DNA of 64,000 nt, taken from the NCBI RefSeq assembly GCF_003014485.1, contig NZ_PYGA01000022.1:1-64000 (forward strand), in the 5' to 3' direction. The DNA is from Murinocardiopsis flavida. GTDB lineage: Bacteria > Actinomycetota > Actinomycetes > Streptosporangiales > Streptosporangiaceae. A program made the translations under genes and the position numbers. The notes under the pieces are model-generated. The model ran no database searches, was not told the DNA's origin, and was given only the letters and a program-made list of their open reading frames with translations. This document shows positions 33,098 through 42,624 of the stretch, piece after piece. Every line of letters begins with the position of its first letter. Positions within the stretch are counted from its first letter, which is position 1.

Positions 33098-33475
33098 CTA
33101 CAGCCCCAGGGCGCGGAGTTCGCGGTGTTCGCGGGAGTCCCTGGTCAGGATGGTCACGGTGCGGGCGTCGGCGACGCCGTCGGGGCGCAGTCCGTGGGTC
33201 CGCTGGAACGAGCGCAGTGCCTCGATGCGCTCGGCGTGGCCGGCCGCGTTGTCGAGGTAGCCCAGTTCGACGAGCTGGTCGCGGATGACGCCGGGCTCGG
33301 CCTCGGGGACGACGATGTCGGCGGCGAAGACGCTGGCCAGCATGGCCCCCGCGAACTCGACCGTGCCCCGCAGGCCGCCGGGGCGCACGGCGGCCCGGGT
33401 GCTGCCGGTGCGCTGCACGGGCACCGGCCCCTGCCGCTGTGTGCGCCGCCGGTTCTGCGCTGGTGTCGTCGTCAT
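33098..33475 (-). CDS. Small peptidoglycan-binding-domain-like protein
   Basis: A 125-aa protein. The C-terminal half resembles a PG_binding_1 three-helix domain: IRDQLVELGYLDNAAGHAER, then ALRSFQRTHGLRPDGVADAR with T and L positions as in the family. The N-terminus is basic and low in hydrophobicity, with no signal peptide, so the protein may be cytoplasmic or the true start may lie elsewhere. ATG 33475 is chosen because an AGGTGAG lies upstream; longer GTG/ATG options exist to 33547. The biological role is not evident. Confidence 0.6.
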   Translation of the reverse strand: MTTTPAQNRRRTQRQGPVPVQRTGSTRAAVRPGGLRGTVEFAGAMLASVFAADIVVPEAEPGVIRDQLVELGYLDNAAGHAERIEALRSFQRTHGLRPDGVADARTVTILTRDSREHRELRALGL

Positions 33476-33668
33476 CGCGCTCACCTGCCCCTCGCGGGAC
33501 GGTCCGGGGATCTCCCGGGCGCGTCCCCCTACTTCGAGTCTCCGCACGGAGGGTTAAGGAACCGCAATGGGCACGCGTGTTTTCGGTGTGGAAGCGGCGC
33601 GCCGGATCGCGCGGCGGCCCGGCCCCGGTCCGGCGGGGTGCCCGGTCCGGGCCCGGACCGGTGTCGGG

Positions 33669-33833
33669 TCAGTGCCCGGCCCTCTCGGCGGCGCGCCGGG
33701 TGATCCAGTCGAACAGGGCGGGGTCGGCACCCATCTCGGGGTGCCTGCGTCCCGCCGCGCCCTGGAGGTCGGGGCCGCCGTCCAGCTCACCGCGGAGCAG
33801 GACGCGCTGCTGCGCGCGTTTCTCAGCTGACAC
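33669..33833 (-). CDS. Possible small protein (54 aa), unknown
   Basis: A short frame downstream of the LD-carboxypeptidase on the same strand. GTG 33833 has GAGG 5-8 nt upstream. The peptide runs SAEKRAQQRVLL through an acidic middle to GADPALFDWITRRAAERAGH, a folded-looking amphipathic C-terminus. No family is recognised. An opposing plus-strand frame covers the same DNA, and the minus-strand version is preferred for its ribosome binding site and composition. Confidence 0.35.
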   Translation of the reverse strand: MSAEKRAQQRVLLRGELDGGPDLQGAAGRRHPEMGADPALFDWITRRAAERAGH

Positions 33834-33880
33834 TGGCCTCGGCTGACACCGGGGGCCGCGCCAGTGCCGCCGCACCGGTG

Positions 33881-34819
33881 TCACGCCAGCGCGGGCTCGT
33901 GCAGCCGCAGCTCGCCGCGGTCGGCGTCGAGCACCGCGGCGACCCCCAGCGGCACGGTGAGCTGGCTGGCCCCGTGGCCGAACCCCAGCTCCCACACCAC
34001 GGGGACGCCCAGCGGCCCGAGGCGTTCGCGCATCAGCTCCCTGATGGATTCGGGCCCCGGCGTGCAGTCGCGCCACGACCCGAGCGCGAACCCCGCCGCG
34101 CCGCGCAGCCAGCCGCTGCGCAGCAGCTGGGTGAGCATCCGGTCGATGCGGGAGACGTCCTCCCCGATGTCCTCCAGCAGCACGATCCCCCCTGCCGCCG
34201 AGGGGCGGCTGTGCGGGGTCGCGATGCCGTCGGCGAGCAGGCTGAGGTTGCCGCCCACCGTGATGCCGTGCGCGGCGCCGCCGACCAGCGGTTCGGCGGT
34301 GTCGGACGTCAGACGCAGCCGGGTCTCGGGCTCCATGAGGGTGGCGCGCAGCTCCTCGGCCGTCCGCGCGTCGTTCAGGAACTCCGCCGAGGCGATGACG
34401 GGCCCGTGCACCGTCGCCACCCCCATCTCCACCGCGAACGCCTCGTGCAGCGCCGTGACGTCGCTGTAGCCGACGAACGCCTTGGGCGCGCCGCGGCGCA
34501 GCTCGGTGAAGTCCAGCGCGTCGAGGGTGCGGTGCGCGCCGTCGCCGCCCCGCGCGCACAGCACGGCCGAGACACCGCGGTCGAGCCAGGCGTCGCGCAG
34601 GTCGGCGGCCCGGTCGGCGTCGGTCCCCGCGAGGTAGTGCAGCGCGGGGTGCCGGTCGCGCGCGTGCGCGCCCTCGACCACCTCCAGGCCCCAGCCGCGC
34701 ACGACCGCGCAGGCGGCGTCGAGCCGGTCGGCCGGCATCGGGCTGCACGGGGAGACGACGGCCACCCGGTCGCCGCGCCGCAGCCGCGGCGGCCGGGCCA
34801 GCGGCGCGGCGGTCCGCAT
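33881..34819 (-). CDS. LD-carboxypeptidase (S66 family, LdcA-like)
   Basis: A 312-aa S66-family peptidase, which cleaves the terminal D-Ala from L,D bonds of murein tetrapeptides or processes related peptides. Family marks are RGDRVAVVSPCSPMP at the N-terminus, AVLCARGGDGAHRTLDALDF, the nucleophile Ser in FVGYSDVTALHEAF, the Glu of VLLEDIGEDVSRIDRML and the His of LGFGHGASQLTVPLG. No signal peptide is seen, so it acts in the cytosol on recycled or imported muropeptides. It lies 66 nt after the S9 peptidase on the same strand, in a run of peptidase genes. Confidence 0.92.
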   Translation of the reverse strand: MRTAAPLARPPRLRRGDRVAVVSPCSPMPADRLDAACAVVRGWGLEVVEGAHARDRHPALHYLAGTDADRAADLRDAWLDRGVSAVLCARGGDGAHRTLDALDFTELRRGAPKAFVGYSDVTALHEAFAVEMGVATVHGPVIASAEFLNDARTAEELRATLMEPETRLRLTSDTAEPLVGGAAHGITVGGNLSLLADGIATPHSRPSAAGGIVLLEDIGEDVSRIDRMLTQLLRSGWLRGAAGFALGSWRDCTPGPESIRELMRERLGPLGVPVVWELGFGHGASQLTVPLGVAAVLDADRGELRLHEPALA

Positions 34820-34851
34820 GGGCTACCCGCCCCGGACGCGGCGGACCGGGG

Positions 34852-36885
34852 TCACGGGCGCAGCTCCAGCACCGGCGGGCCGCCCGCCGGTTCGAAGCCG
34901 AACACCTGCGCGTACAGCGACAGCTCCGCCTGCAACGCGGCGATGATCGTGGGCTCCTTGCGGAACCCGTGCTGCTCGCCGTCGAAGGTCAGGTAGGCGT
35001 GCGGGACGCCCTTGCCGTCGGCCGCCAGTGCCGCGATCCGCTCAAGGAAGCGCTCGCACTGCACGGGCGGGCAGATCGCGTCCTCCAACCCCTGCATCAG
35101 CACGAACGGGGCCGTGACCGACGCCGCCCGGTTCACCGGGGAGCGCTCCTCGTAGCGCTCGCGGGTCTGCGGCCACGGCCCCACGAGGCTTTCGAGGTAC
35201 TGGGACTCGAAGTCGTGGGTCTCGCCGTTGCGCCAGCCCGCCAGGTCCAGGATGGGGTAGAGGATGGCCGCGCAGCTGAACACGTCGGTCGACGCCAGGG
35301 CCGCCGCGCTGGTCCAGCCGCCGGCGCTGCCGCCGCGGATGGCGATGCGCGCGGGATCGGCGGCGCCCTCCTCGGCGAGCGCCCCGGCGACGGCGGCGCA
35401 GTCCTCGACGTCGACGACGCCCCAGTTCTCCCTGAGCCGTTCGCGGTAGGCGCGGCCGAACCCGGTCGACCCGCCGTAGTTGACGACCGCCACCCCGATG
35501 CCGCGGCTGGTGAAGTACGCGATCTCCAGGTCGTGGACCATGGGCGCGCGGCTCGTGGGGCCGCCGTGCACCCAGACGGCGTAGGGCGCGGCGGCGTCGT
35601 CGGGCCCTGACGCGGCGGGGTTGCGCGGCGGGTGCACGACGGCGTGCACCTCGCGCTCGCCGCCCGCGGCGGGGCGGCAGGTGAAGACGCGGGGCCGCGG
35701 CGCCGACAGGTAGGGGGCGAGCGGGTCGGCGGTGTCGCCGCCGGGCCGGCTCAGCGAGCGCCACGCGGCCTTGTCGGGCTGGACCGCGATGACCTCGTGC
35801 GCCCGCTCGGCCGACGCGGCGATGCTCACGATGGTGGACCGGTCGGTCCCGGCGAGGGTCAGCCGCGGCGACCACTCGGTGAACGGGGTGGCGAGGTCGA
35901 AGAACCGGCCGGAGCGGGGTTCGGTCACGGCGATCCGGGTCGACGCGGTGCCGTGGACGGCCGCGATCCTGCCGTCGGGCAGCGGGCGCAGCCACCGCGC
36001 GCCGAGCTGCCACAGCGGCCCGCCGAACTCCTCCTCGACCGGACCGAGCGGCTCAACGGTGTCGCCGTCGGGGCCGATGGTGAGCCGGAACGGGTTCCAC
36101 CAGCCCTCGGGGTCGCTCACGTAGTACAACCGGTCGGGGTTGGCCCATTCGACCTGGACGACCGCCTCGCGCGGCCCGCCGGCCACGGTGCGCGCCCCCG
36201 CCGCGCGGCCCTGGACGTCGATGTCGGCGACGCGCAGCTCGGTGGCGTCCCACGGCATGTCGGGGTGATTCCAGCCGATCCACGCCAGCCGCCTGCCGTT
36301 GGGCGACAGCCGCGGGCAGGCCAGGAACCGGTGCCCGGAGGCGACCTCGCGGACGGCGGCGGGGTCCTCGGCGGCGGAGCCGTCGAGGGGCACCGCGACG
36401 ATGGCGCGGGCGACGTCGGTGGGCGCCGGGCCGGTGAGGGTCTCGCGGATGCACCACACCTCCCCGGTGCGCGGGCCCGCGACCGGTTCGACGTAGCGCA
36501 GCCCGCCGGGGATCTCGGGGACCGGGGTCAGCGCGGTCGGCTCGCCCCCGGAGTCGGGGGAGTAGAGGTACAGCCGCTGGTCGCTGTACTCGCTGAAGAC
36601 CACGGCCGTGCCGGCGCCGTCGGCCAGCAGCGCGTAGGGGTGCCCGCCGTACTCGTGGACCCTGCTGCGGGCGTTCCACGGCGGCGGCAGCACGGTCTGC
36701 GGCGGGTCCTCGCGGTCGAGGCGGCTGCGCACCAGCGCCACCCGGCCGTCCTCCTCCGGGCGGCCCTCCGTCCACCACACCTCCTCGCCGAGGGCCTCCG
36801 GCCAGTTGGGCGTGCCGTCGTGGCGGGCGACGGTCGCCGCGTCGATGGGGGAGGGCCAGGAGCCGTAGGGCAGGCGCTCGGTCAC
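34852..36885 (-). CDS. S9 family prolyl oligopeptidase/acylaminoacyl peptidase
   Basis: A 677-aa cytosolic serine peptidase. An N-terminal beta-propeller (about residues 40-400; motifs RFLACPRLSPNGRRLAWIGW and TELRVADIDV) precedes a C-terminal alpha/beta-hydrolase domain. The domain shows VWVHGGPTSR, VAVVNYGGSTGFGRAYRERL, the nucleophile Ser in IRGGSAGGWTSAAAL and the catalytic His in FDGEQHGFRK. Members cleave short peptides, often at dipeptidyl or acylated N-termini. GTG 36885 (TERLPYGSWPSP) has an AGGA upstream; an in-frame ATG lies 66 nt earlier. It follows the M20 peptidase by 52 nt. Confidence 0.9.
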   Translation of the reverse strand: MTERLPYGSWPSPIDAATVARHDGTPNWPEALGEEVWWTEGRPEEDGRVALVRSRLDREDPPQTVLPPPWNARSRVHEYGGHPYALLADGAGTAVVFSEYSDQRLYLYSPDSGGEPTALTPVPEIPGGLRYVEPVAGPRTGEVWCIRETLTGPAPTDVARAIVAVPLDGSAAEDPAAVREVASGHRFLACPRLSPNGRRLAWIGWNHPDMPWDATELRVADIDVQGRAAGARTVAGGPREAVVQVEWANPDRLYYVSDPEGWWNPFRLTIGPDGDTVEPLGPVEEEFGGPLWQLGARWLRPLPDGRIAAVHGTASTRIAVTEPRSGRFFDLATPFTEWSPRLTLAGTDRSTIVSIAASAERAHEVIAVQPDKAAWRSLSRPGGDTADPLAPYLSAPRPRVFTCRPAAGGEREVHAVVHPPRNPAASGPDDAAAPYAVWVHGGPTSRAPMVHDLEIAYFTSRGIGVAVVNYGGSTGFGRAYRERLRENWGVVDVEDCAAVAGALAEEGAADPARIAIRGGSAGGWTSAAALASTDVFSCAAILYPILDLAGWRNGETHDFESQYLESLVGPWPQTRERYEERSPVNRAASVTAPFVLMQGLEDAICPPVQCERFLERIAALAADGKGVPHAYLTFDGEQHGFRKEPTIIAALQAELSLYAQVFGFEPAGGPPVLELRP

Positions 36886-36937
36886 GTCGGGGTCCTCACG
36901 TTCGGTGGGGATGGTGGCGGCGGGGTGGTACCCATCA

Positions 36938-38326
36938 CTAGCGCCCGCCACCCGATGCGGTCAAGAACCGGTCCATGACCCGCGCACCGAAGTGCAGGGC
37001 CTCGACGGGCACGCGTTCGTCGACGCCGTGGAACAGGGTCCCGTACTCCAGGGAGGGCGGCATCAGCAGGGGGGTGAACCCGTACCCGGCGATGCCGAGG
37101 GCGGCGAACTGCTTGGCGTCGGTGCCGCCCGACATGCACACCGGGACCACGTGCGCCCCGGGGTCGTGGGCCAGCAGCGCCGCGCGCATCTCGCCGAACA
37201 GGGGCGCGTCGACCGGCGCCGATGCCGGGGTGGTGTGGTGCGCGAACTCCCAGTCGACCTTGGGGCCGGTGAGTTCGTCGAGGGTCGCGCGGAACTCCGC
37301 CTCGCCGCCGGGCAGGATCCGGCCGTCGACCCCCGCCGACGCGGTCTCCGGGATGACGTTCACCTTGTACCCGGCGTCGAGCATCGTGGGGTTGGCGCTG
37401 TTGCGCACGGTGGAGCGCAGCATCGCCGCCGCCGGGCCCAGCGCGTCGAGCAGCGGGTCGAGGTCGCGTTCGGGGTCGAACGCCGGGGAGTGCGGGTCGG
37501 CGGGCACCCCGACGGCGGCGGCGATGCCCGCCAGCGCGGCGCGGGTCACCGGGGTGAGCCGCACCGGCCAGCGGTGCGCGGAGATGCGGGCGACCGCCGC
37601 GGCCAGCGCCGCGACCGCGTTGTCGTAGTTGACCTTGGACCCGTGGCCGGCGGTGCCGTGCGCGCTGAGGCGCAGCCACGCGGTGCCCCGCTCGGCCGCC
37701 GCGACGGGGTAGATGCGGAGCGGGCCGCCGCCGGAATCGGCGGCGTGGAAGGTGTACCCGCCGGACTCGCTGACGCCCTCGGTGCACCCCTCGAACAGGT
37801 GGGCGTGCTCGCGCACGAGGTAGTCGGCGCCGTAGGCGGCGCTGTCCTCCTCGTCGGCGGTGAACGCGAGGACGATGTCGCGGCGCGGCCGCCGGCCGCT
37901 GCGCGCCCACTCCCGCACCACGGCGAGCACGACAGCGTCGGCGTTCTTCATGTCGATCGCGCCGCGGCCCCACACCATGCCGTCGCGGACCTCGCCGGAG
38001 AACGGGTGCACGCTCCACTGGGCAGGGTCGGCGGGGACGACGTCGAGGTGCCCGTGGACGAGCAGGGCCGGCGCCGCGGGGTCGCTGCCCGGCACCCGTG
38101 CCACCACATTGGAGCGGCCCGGGGCGGCCTCCAGGACGGCGGGTTCGATCCCGGCCTCGGCGAGGCGCTCGGCGACGTACTCGGCGGCCGGCCGCTCACG
38201 GCAGTCGCCGCCGCCGCGGTTGGTGGTGTCGATCCGGATCAGGTCGGAGGTGAACCGGACGGCCTCGTCGTCGCGGACGCTACCAGCGCCGGTGTGCGGG
38301 GCCGTGCGCGTGGTGTGCTCAGCCAT
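36938..38326 (-). CDS. M20 family metallopeptidase (ArgE/DapE/CPG2-like)
   Basis: A 462-aa di-zinc peptidase. Metal ligands are visible in LLVHGHLDVVPADPAQW (His, Asp), GRGAIDMKNADAVV (Asp), FTADEEDSAAYGADYLV (catalytic and bridging Glu pair) and the C-terminal LFHGVDERVP (His). SGGTDAKQF is also typical. The dimerisation lid begins around AWLRLSAHGTAGHGS. Substrates in this branch are dipeptides or N-acyl amino acids. Its start overlaps the end of the D-aminopeptidase gene by 8 bp, implying one mRNA. Confidence 0.92.
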   Translation of the reverse strand: MAEHTTRTAPHTGAGSVRDDEAVRFTSDLIRIDTTNRGGGDCRERPAAEYVAERLAEAGIEPAVLEAAPGRSNVVARVPGSDPAAPALLVHGHLDVVPADPAQWSVHPFSGEVRDGMVWGRGAIDMKNADAVVLAVVREWARSGRRPRRDIVLAFTADEEDSAAYGADYLVREHAHLFEGCTEGVSESGGYTFHAADSGGGPLRIYPVAAAERGTAWLRLSAHGTAGHGSKVNYDNAVAALAAAVARISAHRWPVRLTPVTRAALAGIAAAVGVPADPHSPAFDPERDLDPLLDALGPAAAMLRSTVRNSANPTMLDAGYKVNVIPETASAGVDGRILPGGEAEFRATLDELTGPKVDWEFAHHTTPASAPVDAPLFGEMRAALLAHDPGAHVVPVCMSGGTDAKQFAALGIAGYGFTPLLMPPSLEYGTLFHGVDERVPVEALHFGARVMDRFLTASGGGR

Positions 38327-39152
38327 AGGTGCGCTCCACCGCCGCCGAGATGAGCGTGGTCACGGCCTTGAAGCAGCGGATCATCGCGTAGGCGCCGGGC
38401 GCCGTGTAGCGGACCCGCCGCTCCCCGATCTGGGTCACCCCGGGCACCATGGCGGCGGCGCCGGCCAGCTGCGCGGCGTCGACCTCCACCTCCACCGTGA
38501 GTTCGCCGTGCGCGACCGGTGCCGTGCGCCGCGCCAGCGGCGCGGCGGACTCCGCGGCCGCAGCGATGTCGGCGAACGTCCGGGCGGGCGGGCGGCACAC
38601 GGCGGCGTAGCGCGACACGTGGTCCTTCACGGCGACCGTGCGGGCCGCCGGTGCGTAGGTCGCGGCGTCGTCGCAGGCGCGGTCGTCGCCGGTGACCAGG
38701 ACGACGGGGCTGCCGTACGCGGCGGTGACGTGGGCGTTGAGCCGCCCCTCGCTCGCGGGTTCGCCGTCGAGCCACACCCCGGTGATGGAGTTCGGCAGGT
38801 AGGTGTGCGCGAGGACGCCTTCGGCGCCCGCGCCGCAGTGGTAGCCGAGGAACGCGACGCCGTCGACGTCGCCGTGCTGCACCCCCTCGACCATCGTGAG
38901 GTCCTTGTGCCGACCGGTGAGCATGGTGGCGCGGTCGTCCAGCTCCTCCAGCAGCAGGTTGCGCATCGTGGAGTGCGCCTCGTTGACGAGGACCGAGGTG
39001 GCGCCGCCCGCGAAGAAGCCCGCGATGGCGCCGTTGACGTCGGAGGTGAACATGGTGCGGCAGCGCTGCCACTGCTCGGTGCCGGGCTCGACGTCGGCGG
39101 GCCAGGTGACCCCCGTCGCCCCCTCCATGTCGGCCGAGATGAGGATCTTCAC
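38319..39152 (-). CDS. dppA: D-aminopeptidase, DppA family (M55)
   Basis: A 277-aa zinc D-aminopeptidase. It starts with GTG at 39152 (VKILISADMEGATGV, with the metal-binding Asp and Glu), then VLVNEAHSTMRNLLLEELDD, VAFLGYHCGAGAEGVLAHTY, GEPASEGRLNAHVTAAYGSP and VVLVTGDDRACDDA. The best-studied member, Bacillus subtilis DppA, removes N-terminal D-Ala from D-Ala-D-Ala and similar peptides and is encoded with a dipeptide permease. Here the permease operon lies about 10 kb away, and this gene instead leads an M20 and S9 peptidase run. Confidence 0.92.
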   Translation of the reverse strand: MKILISADMEGATGVTWPADVEPGTEQWQRCRTMFTSDVNGAIAGFFAGGATSVLVNEAHSTMRNLLLEELDDRATMLTGRHKDLTMVEGVQHGDVDGVAFLGYHCGAGAEGVLAHTYLPNSITGVWLDGEPASEGRLNAHVTAAYGSPVVLVTGDDRACDDAATYAPAARTVAVKDHVSRYAAVCRPPARTFADIAAAAESAAPLARRTAPVAHGELTVEVEVDAAQLAGAAAMVPGVTQIGERRVRYTAPGAYAMIRCFKAVTTLISAAVERTYG

Positions 39153-39256
39153 GGTGCCCGACCCTATTGCCTCGCGTCCGCGGCCGCACGCGGCGGCACC
39201 GGTGGGCGCCGCCGCGTGCGGGGGGTGCGGACAGGGTGTGCGGGTGGAGCGGCGCC

Positions 39257-40108
39257 TTACGGCAGGGTGAGGATCTCGGCGCCGGTGGCGGTGATGACGA
39301 GGGTGTGCTCGAACTGGGCGGTGCGCCTGCGGTCGGACGTGACCGCGGTCCAGCCGTCGTCCCACACGTCGTAGGCGATGTCGCCCAGGGTGATCATGGG
39401 CTCGATCGTGAACGTCATGCCCGGCACCATCTCGGTGTCGGCGCGGGGGTCGTCGTAGTGCGGGATCACCAGGCCGGAGTGGAACTCCGGGCCGACGCCG
39501 TGGCCCGTGAAGTCGCGGACCACCCCGTAGCCGAAGCGCTTGGCGTAGGACTCGATGACCCGCCCGATGATGTTGACCTGGCGGCCCGGGCGGCACGCCT
39601 TGATGGCGCGCATGGTGGCCTCGCGGGTGCGCTCGACCAGCAGCCGCGACTCGTCGTCGGCGGTGCCCGCGACGAAGGTGGCGTTGGTGTCGCCGTGGAC
39701 GCCGCCGATGTAGGCCGTGATGTCGATGTTGACGATGTCGCCGTCGGCGACCACGGTGTCGTCGGGGATGCCGTGGCAGATGACCTCGTTCAGCGAGGAG
39801 CACAGCGACTTCGGGAAGCCCTTGTACCCGAGCGTGCTCGGGTAGGCGCCGTGGTCGATGAGGAACTCGTGGCCGACCCGGTCGAGTTCGTCGGTCGTGA
39901 CGCCGGGCACGATGTGCCGGCCGACCTCGTCGAGGGCCTGCGCGGCGATGCGTCCGGCGACGCGCATGCGCTCGATGGTCTCGGGGGTCTGGATGTCGCC
40001 GAGGACCCCTTCGACCGGGCGTTTGCGCCCGACGTACTCGGGTCGCTCGATGCTGCCGGGGACCCTGCGCGGCGGCGATAGGCGCCCGGGGACAAGCGGA
40101 GTCGTCAT
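39257..40108 (-). CDS. map: Methionine aminopeptidase, type I
   Basis: A 283-aa type Ic-like methionine aminopeptidase, removing initiator Met from nascent proteins. Metal ligands are seen in [20 protein letters not shown] (two Asp), [10 protein letters not shown] (His), [12 protein letters not shown] (Glu) and [11 protein letters not shown] (Glu). The N-terminal extension ([21 protein letters not shown]) is the linker region of actinobacterial MapB-type enzymes. The start is ATG 40108. Confidence 0.95.
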   Translation of the reverse strand: MTTPLVPGRLSPPRRVPGSIERPEYVGRKRPVEGVLGDIQTPETIERMRVAGRIAAQALDEVGRHIVPGVTTDELDRVGHEFLIDHGAYPSTLGYKGFPKSLCSSLNEVICHGIPDDTVVADGDIVNIDITAYIGGVHGDTNATFVAGTADDESRLLVERTREATMRAIKACRPGRQVNIIGRVIESYAKRFGYGVVRDFTGHGVGPEFHSGLVIPHYDDPRADTEMVPGMTFTIEPMITLGDIAYDVWDDGWTAVTSDRRRTAQFEHTLVITATGAEILTLP

Positions 40109-40285
40109 GTCTGCGAAGTCTACCGACCCGCCGTGCTGACATGGGGCTGCGCCCCGGCGCCCGGCGGCGGGCCGGGTGCCCGCGGGATTCCGGTGTGCGC
40201 CGCCGCCGCGCGCGGGGCCGGGCGGATGGCAGGCTGGGTGCGGGCGCGCGGGCGCGCGCCCGGATCGACCCGGCGGGAGGCGGCG

Positions 40286-40471
40286 ATGAGCGGACCGATG
40301 GACGGCGACTGGTGGTACTGCCTCAAGCACGGCCGCGTCGAACACGGCGCGGGCTGCCCGGACAATGTGCGCATGGGCCCCTACCCCGATGAGCCCTCGG
40401 CGGCGAACGCGCTGCGGCACGCCGCGGAGCGCAACGAGGCGTGGGACGCCGAGGAGGAGCGGGAGGAGTAG
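40286..40471 (+). CDS. Conserved small actinobacterial protein (61 aa), unknown function
   Basis: A 61-aa acidic protein: [20 protein letters not shown], then [17 protein letters not shown], ending with a Glu-rich tail. Two Cys and a His could bind a metal. Very similar small proteins are common in actinomycetes as far as I recall, with no assigned function. ATG 40286 lies behind GGGAGG with a good spacer. The next gene follows after 4 nt. Confidence 0.75.
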   Translation: MSGPMDGDWWYCLKHGRVEHGAGCPDNVRMGPYPDEPSAANALRHAAERNEAWDAEEEREE

Positions 40472-40475
40472 CCGC

Positions 40476-41156
40476 GTGGCCGATCCGGCGCCGCGCACAG
40501 CGGCGGAGCACGTCCGGGCGGACGCCCCGCGTGCCGGCGGCCCGCGCGCCGTGCGGCGGACCCGGCGGGTCGTCGTGGCGGTGCTGGTGCTCGGGCTCGT
40601 CGCGGCGGGGTTCGCGGCGTTCGCCGCCGTGCCCCTCGGGCGGCGCTTCTACCTGCTGGAGGCGCCCGTGCTCTACGCCGTCGCGGCGCCGGCCTGCTGG
40701 TTCGCCGCGACCGTGCTCTACTCCGTTGCCGCGCGGCGCGTCTGGGGGCACCGGGTCTGGGTGATCGTGGTGGTCGCCGTCGCCGGGGCGCTGCTGTGCG
40801 CGGCGGGGGCGGTCCTCGCGTCGCTGGTCGCCCTGGTGCATTCCGGCCCACCAGAGGAGACGGTGGCCGCCGAGGTCGCGCCGGGCGGGCGGCACGTCCT
40901 GGTCGCGGAGTCCTACGTCAGCGTCATCGACCCGTCCTGCCGGGTGTACCTGCGCGAGCGCGGCGGACCGTTCAGCAGGCAGGTCGTGGTCTGGGACCGG
41001 CAGGAGGCCCCGTGCCCCGAGCGCATGGAGTTCGCGGGCGGGAACCGGATCCGGATCGTCGAGGAGGCGGTGCCGGGCCGGGACACCGCCCCGCCGCTCA
41101 CGACGACCTTCGACCGGCGGCGGATGAGCGTCGCGGAGGAGCTCGGCGGCTGGTGA
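40476..41156 (+). CDS. Membrane protein of unknown function
   Basis: A 226-aa protein starting with GTG at 40476, 4 nt after the preceding small gene, so probably co-transcribed. Three hydrophobic segments (about residues 30-50, 60-83 and 91-114) are followed by a soluble C-terminal domain (about 115-226), whose segment [20 protein letters not shown] leads into [18 protein letters not shown]. Two Cys in the domain might form a disulfide if it is extracytoplasmic. No known family is recognised. Confidence 0.7.
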   Translation: MADPAPRTAAEHVRADAPRAGGPRAVRRTRRVVVAVLVLGLVAAGFAAFAAVPLGRRFYLLEAPVLYAVAAPACWFAATVLYSVAARRVWGHRVWVIVVVAVAGALLCAAGAVLASLVALVHSGPPEETVAAEVAPGGRHVLVAESYVSVIDPSCRVYLRERGGPFSRQVVVWDRQEAPCPERMEFAGGNRIRIVEEAVPGRDTAPPLTTTFDRRRMSVAEELGGW

Positions 41157-41174
41157 GGCGGGGCCCCGCGCCCG

Positions 41175-41765
41175 TCACTCGCCGATGCGGGGGCCGCTCA
41201 CGACGTCGAGGAAGCGGTTGAGCCGGTCGCGCAGGCCCGGGCGGCGCTGCGCGCGCGGATGCCCCGCCGCGGTGCTCACCAGGTGTTGCAGGCTCTCGAA
41301 CGACAGCGGGTCGGTCGCCGGGTCGAGGGTGATGGAGTCGTGGGCGAGCGCGGTCAGCTCCCGGTCGCCCTGGTCGAGTGCGAGGACGGTGGCACCGGTG
41401 CGCCGGGCGTCGTCGACCCGTTCGAGCAGCGGGACCGGCGCCTCGGCCGCCGAGTTGACGACGAACAGGGTCTCCCCCTGCCGGACCTCCGCCAGCCGGT
41501 CGAGGCCGACGCGCAGGTGGGCGGGTGCCCCGGGAGCGGGGTCCCAGCGGACGAGCGTGGGCGAGAGCTGCGGCAGCCCCGCGTACCTGCTCTCGTCGTC
41601 CAGGTGCGCCGTGAGGTGCCACGGCTCCTCCTCGGGGGTGCCCATGAGCAGCAGCCCGCCGGGGTCGCGCGTGTGGCGCAGCGCGCGGGCCAGCTCCTCG
41701 GCGCGGTCGACCCACGGGGTCGCCGCGAGGAGTTCGTGCAGTGCCGCTACGTGATGGGCTTCCAC
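41175..41765 (-). CDS. Hypothetical protein (196 aa)
   Basis: A soluble 196-aa protein. The middle, RQGETLFVVNSAAEAPVPLL followed by RRTGATVLALDQGDRELTAL and AHDSITLDP, looks like alternating strand-helix units, faintly reminiscent of SIS-type sugar-phosphate domains, but the match is too weak for a claim. It is convergent with the membrane protein gene (18-nt gap) and divergent from fno. The start is ATG 41765. Confidence 0.7.
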   Translation of the reverse strand: MEAHHVAALHELLAATPWVDRAEELARALRHTRDPGGLLLMGTPEEEPWHLTAHLDDESRYAGLPQLSPTLVRWDPAPGAPAHLRVGLDRLAEVRQGETLFVVNSAAEAPVPLLERVDDARRTGATVLALDQGDRELTALAHDSITLDPATDPLSFESLQHLVSTAAGHPRAQRRPGLRDRLNRFLDVVSGPRIGE

Positions 41766-41922
41766 GCACCCATGGTGCCCTACGCGCGCGGCCCGCCGCA
41801 GCCGCTCCGCCCGGTTCGCCCGCCGGGGCCGGAGAGCGGGGCGGCCGGCGCGGCCGAAGCGCCCGCGGCGCGCCGGTGACCCGGAGGCACTGGGGCGCGG
41901 CCCGGCCTGAAATGATCGGGGG

Positions 41923-42624
41923 ATGGCAGCAGACCAGAAGTCTCCTCACGACCTCCCCGATGTAGCGGGGCTGTCCGTCGCGGTCCTGGGCGGAACCGGC
42001 GACCAGGGGCGCGGGCTCGCCCGGCGGTTCGCGATGGCGGGGCACCGCGTCGTCATCGGCTCCCGCAGCGCCGAGCGCGCCGAGACCGCGGCCGCCGAAG
42101 TCGGGCAGGGCCTCGGCGCCGGCGCGGACATCAGCGGGGCCGACAACGCGGCGGCGGCCCGGCAGGGCGACCTCGTCGTGGTCGCCGTGCCGTGGGACGG
42201 CCACCGGGCGCTGCTCGAATCGCTCGCCGACGCGCTGGCCGACAAGATCGTCATCGACTGCGTCAACCCGCTGGGCTTCGACAAGAAGGGCGCGTTCGCC
42301 CTGGACGTGCCCGAGGGCAGCGCGGCTCAGCAGGCCGAGGCGGTGCTGCCGCGCAGCCGCGTCGTCGCCGCCTTCCACCACGTCTCGGCGGTGGTGCTGC
42401 TCGACCCCGAGGTCGACCGGGTGGACCTCGACGTCCTCGTCCTCGGCGACGACCGCGACGCCACCGACACGGTGCGCGCCCTCGCGGCGCGGATCTCGGG
42501 GGTGCGCGGCATCTACGGCGGCCGCCTCCGCAACGCCCACCAGGTGGAGGCGCTGACCGCGAACATCATCTCGGTGAACCGGCGCTACAAGGCGCACGCG
42601 GGGATCCGCATCACGGACGTGTGA
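41923..42624 (+). CDS. fno: NADPH:coenzyme F420 reductase (Fno)
   Basis: A 233-aa F420-dependent NADP oxidoreductase. The Rossmann NADP site is SVAVLGGTGDQGRGLARRFA with HRVVIGSRSAERA. LVVVAVPWDGHRALLESLAD, VIDCVNPLGFD and VAAFHHVSAVVLLD follow as in characterised Fno proteins. It exchanges hydride between NADPH and F420 and would supply or drain F420H2 for the LLM and PPOX-type enzymes in this window. ATG 41923 lies close behind an AATGAT/GGGGG stretch. Its stop overlaps the possible GTG start of the next gene. Confidence 0.93.
   Translation: MAADQKSPHDLPDVAGLSVAVLGGTGDQGRGLARRFAMAGHRVVIGSRSAERAETAAAEVGQGLGAGADISGADNAAAARQGDLVVVAVPWDGHRALLESLADALADKIVIDCVNPLGFDKKGAFALDVPEGSAAQQAEAVLPRSRVVAAFHHVSAVVLLDPEVDRVDLDVLVLGDDRDATDTVRALAARISGVRGIYGGRLRNAHQVEALTANIISVNRRYKAHAGIRITDV

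Noticed and set aside
33567-33830. 87-codon plus-strand frame opposite the small 33669-33833 gene
   Set aside because: No ribosome binding site at a sensible distance and a Gly/Pro/Arg-rich composition. The minus-strand frame is slightly better supported.
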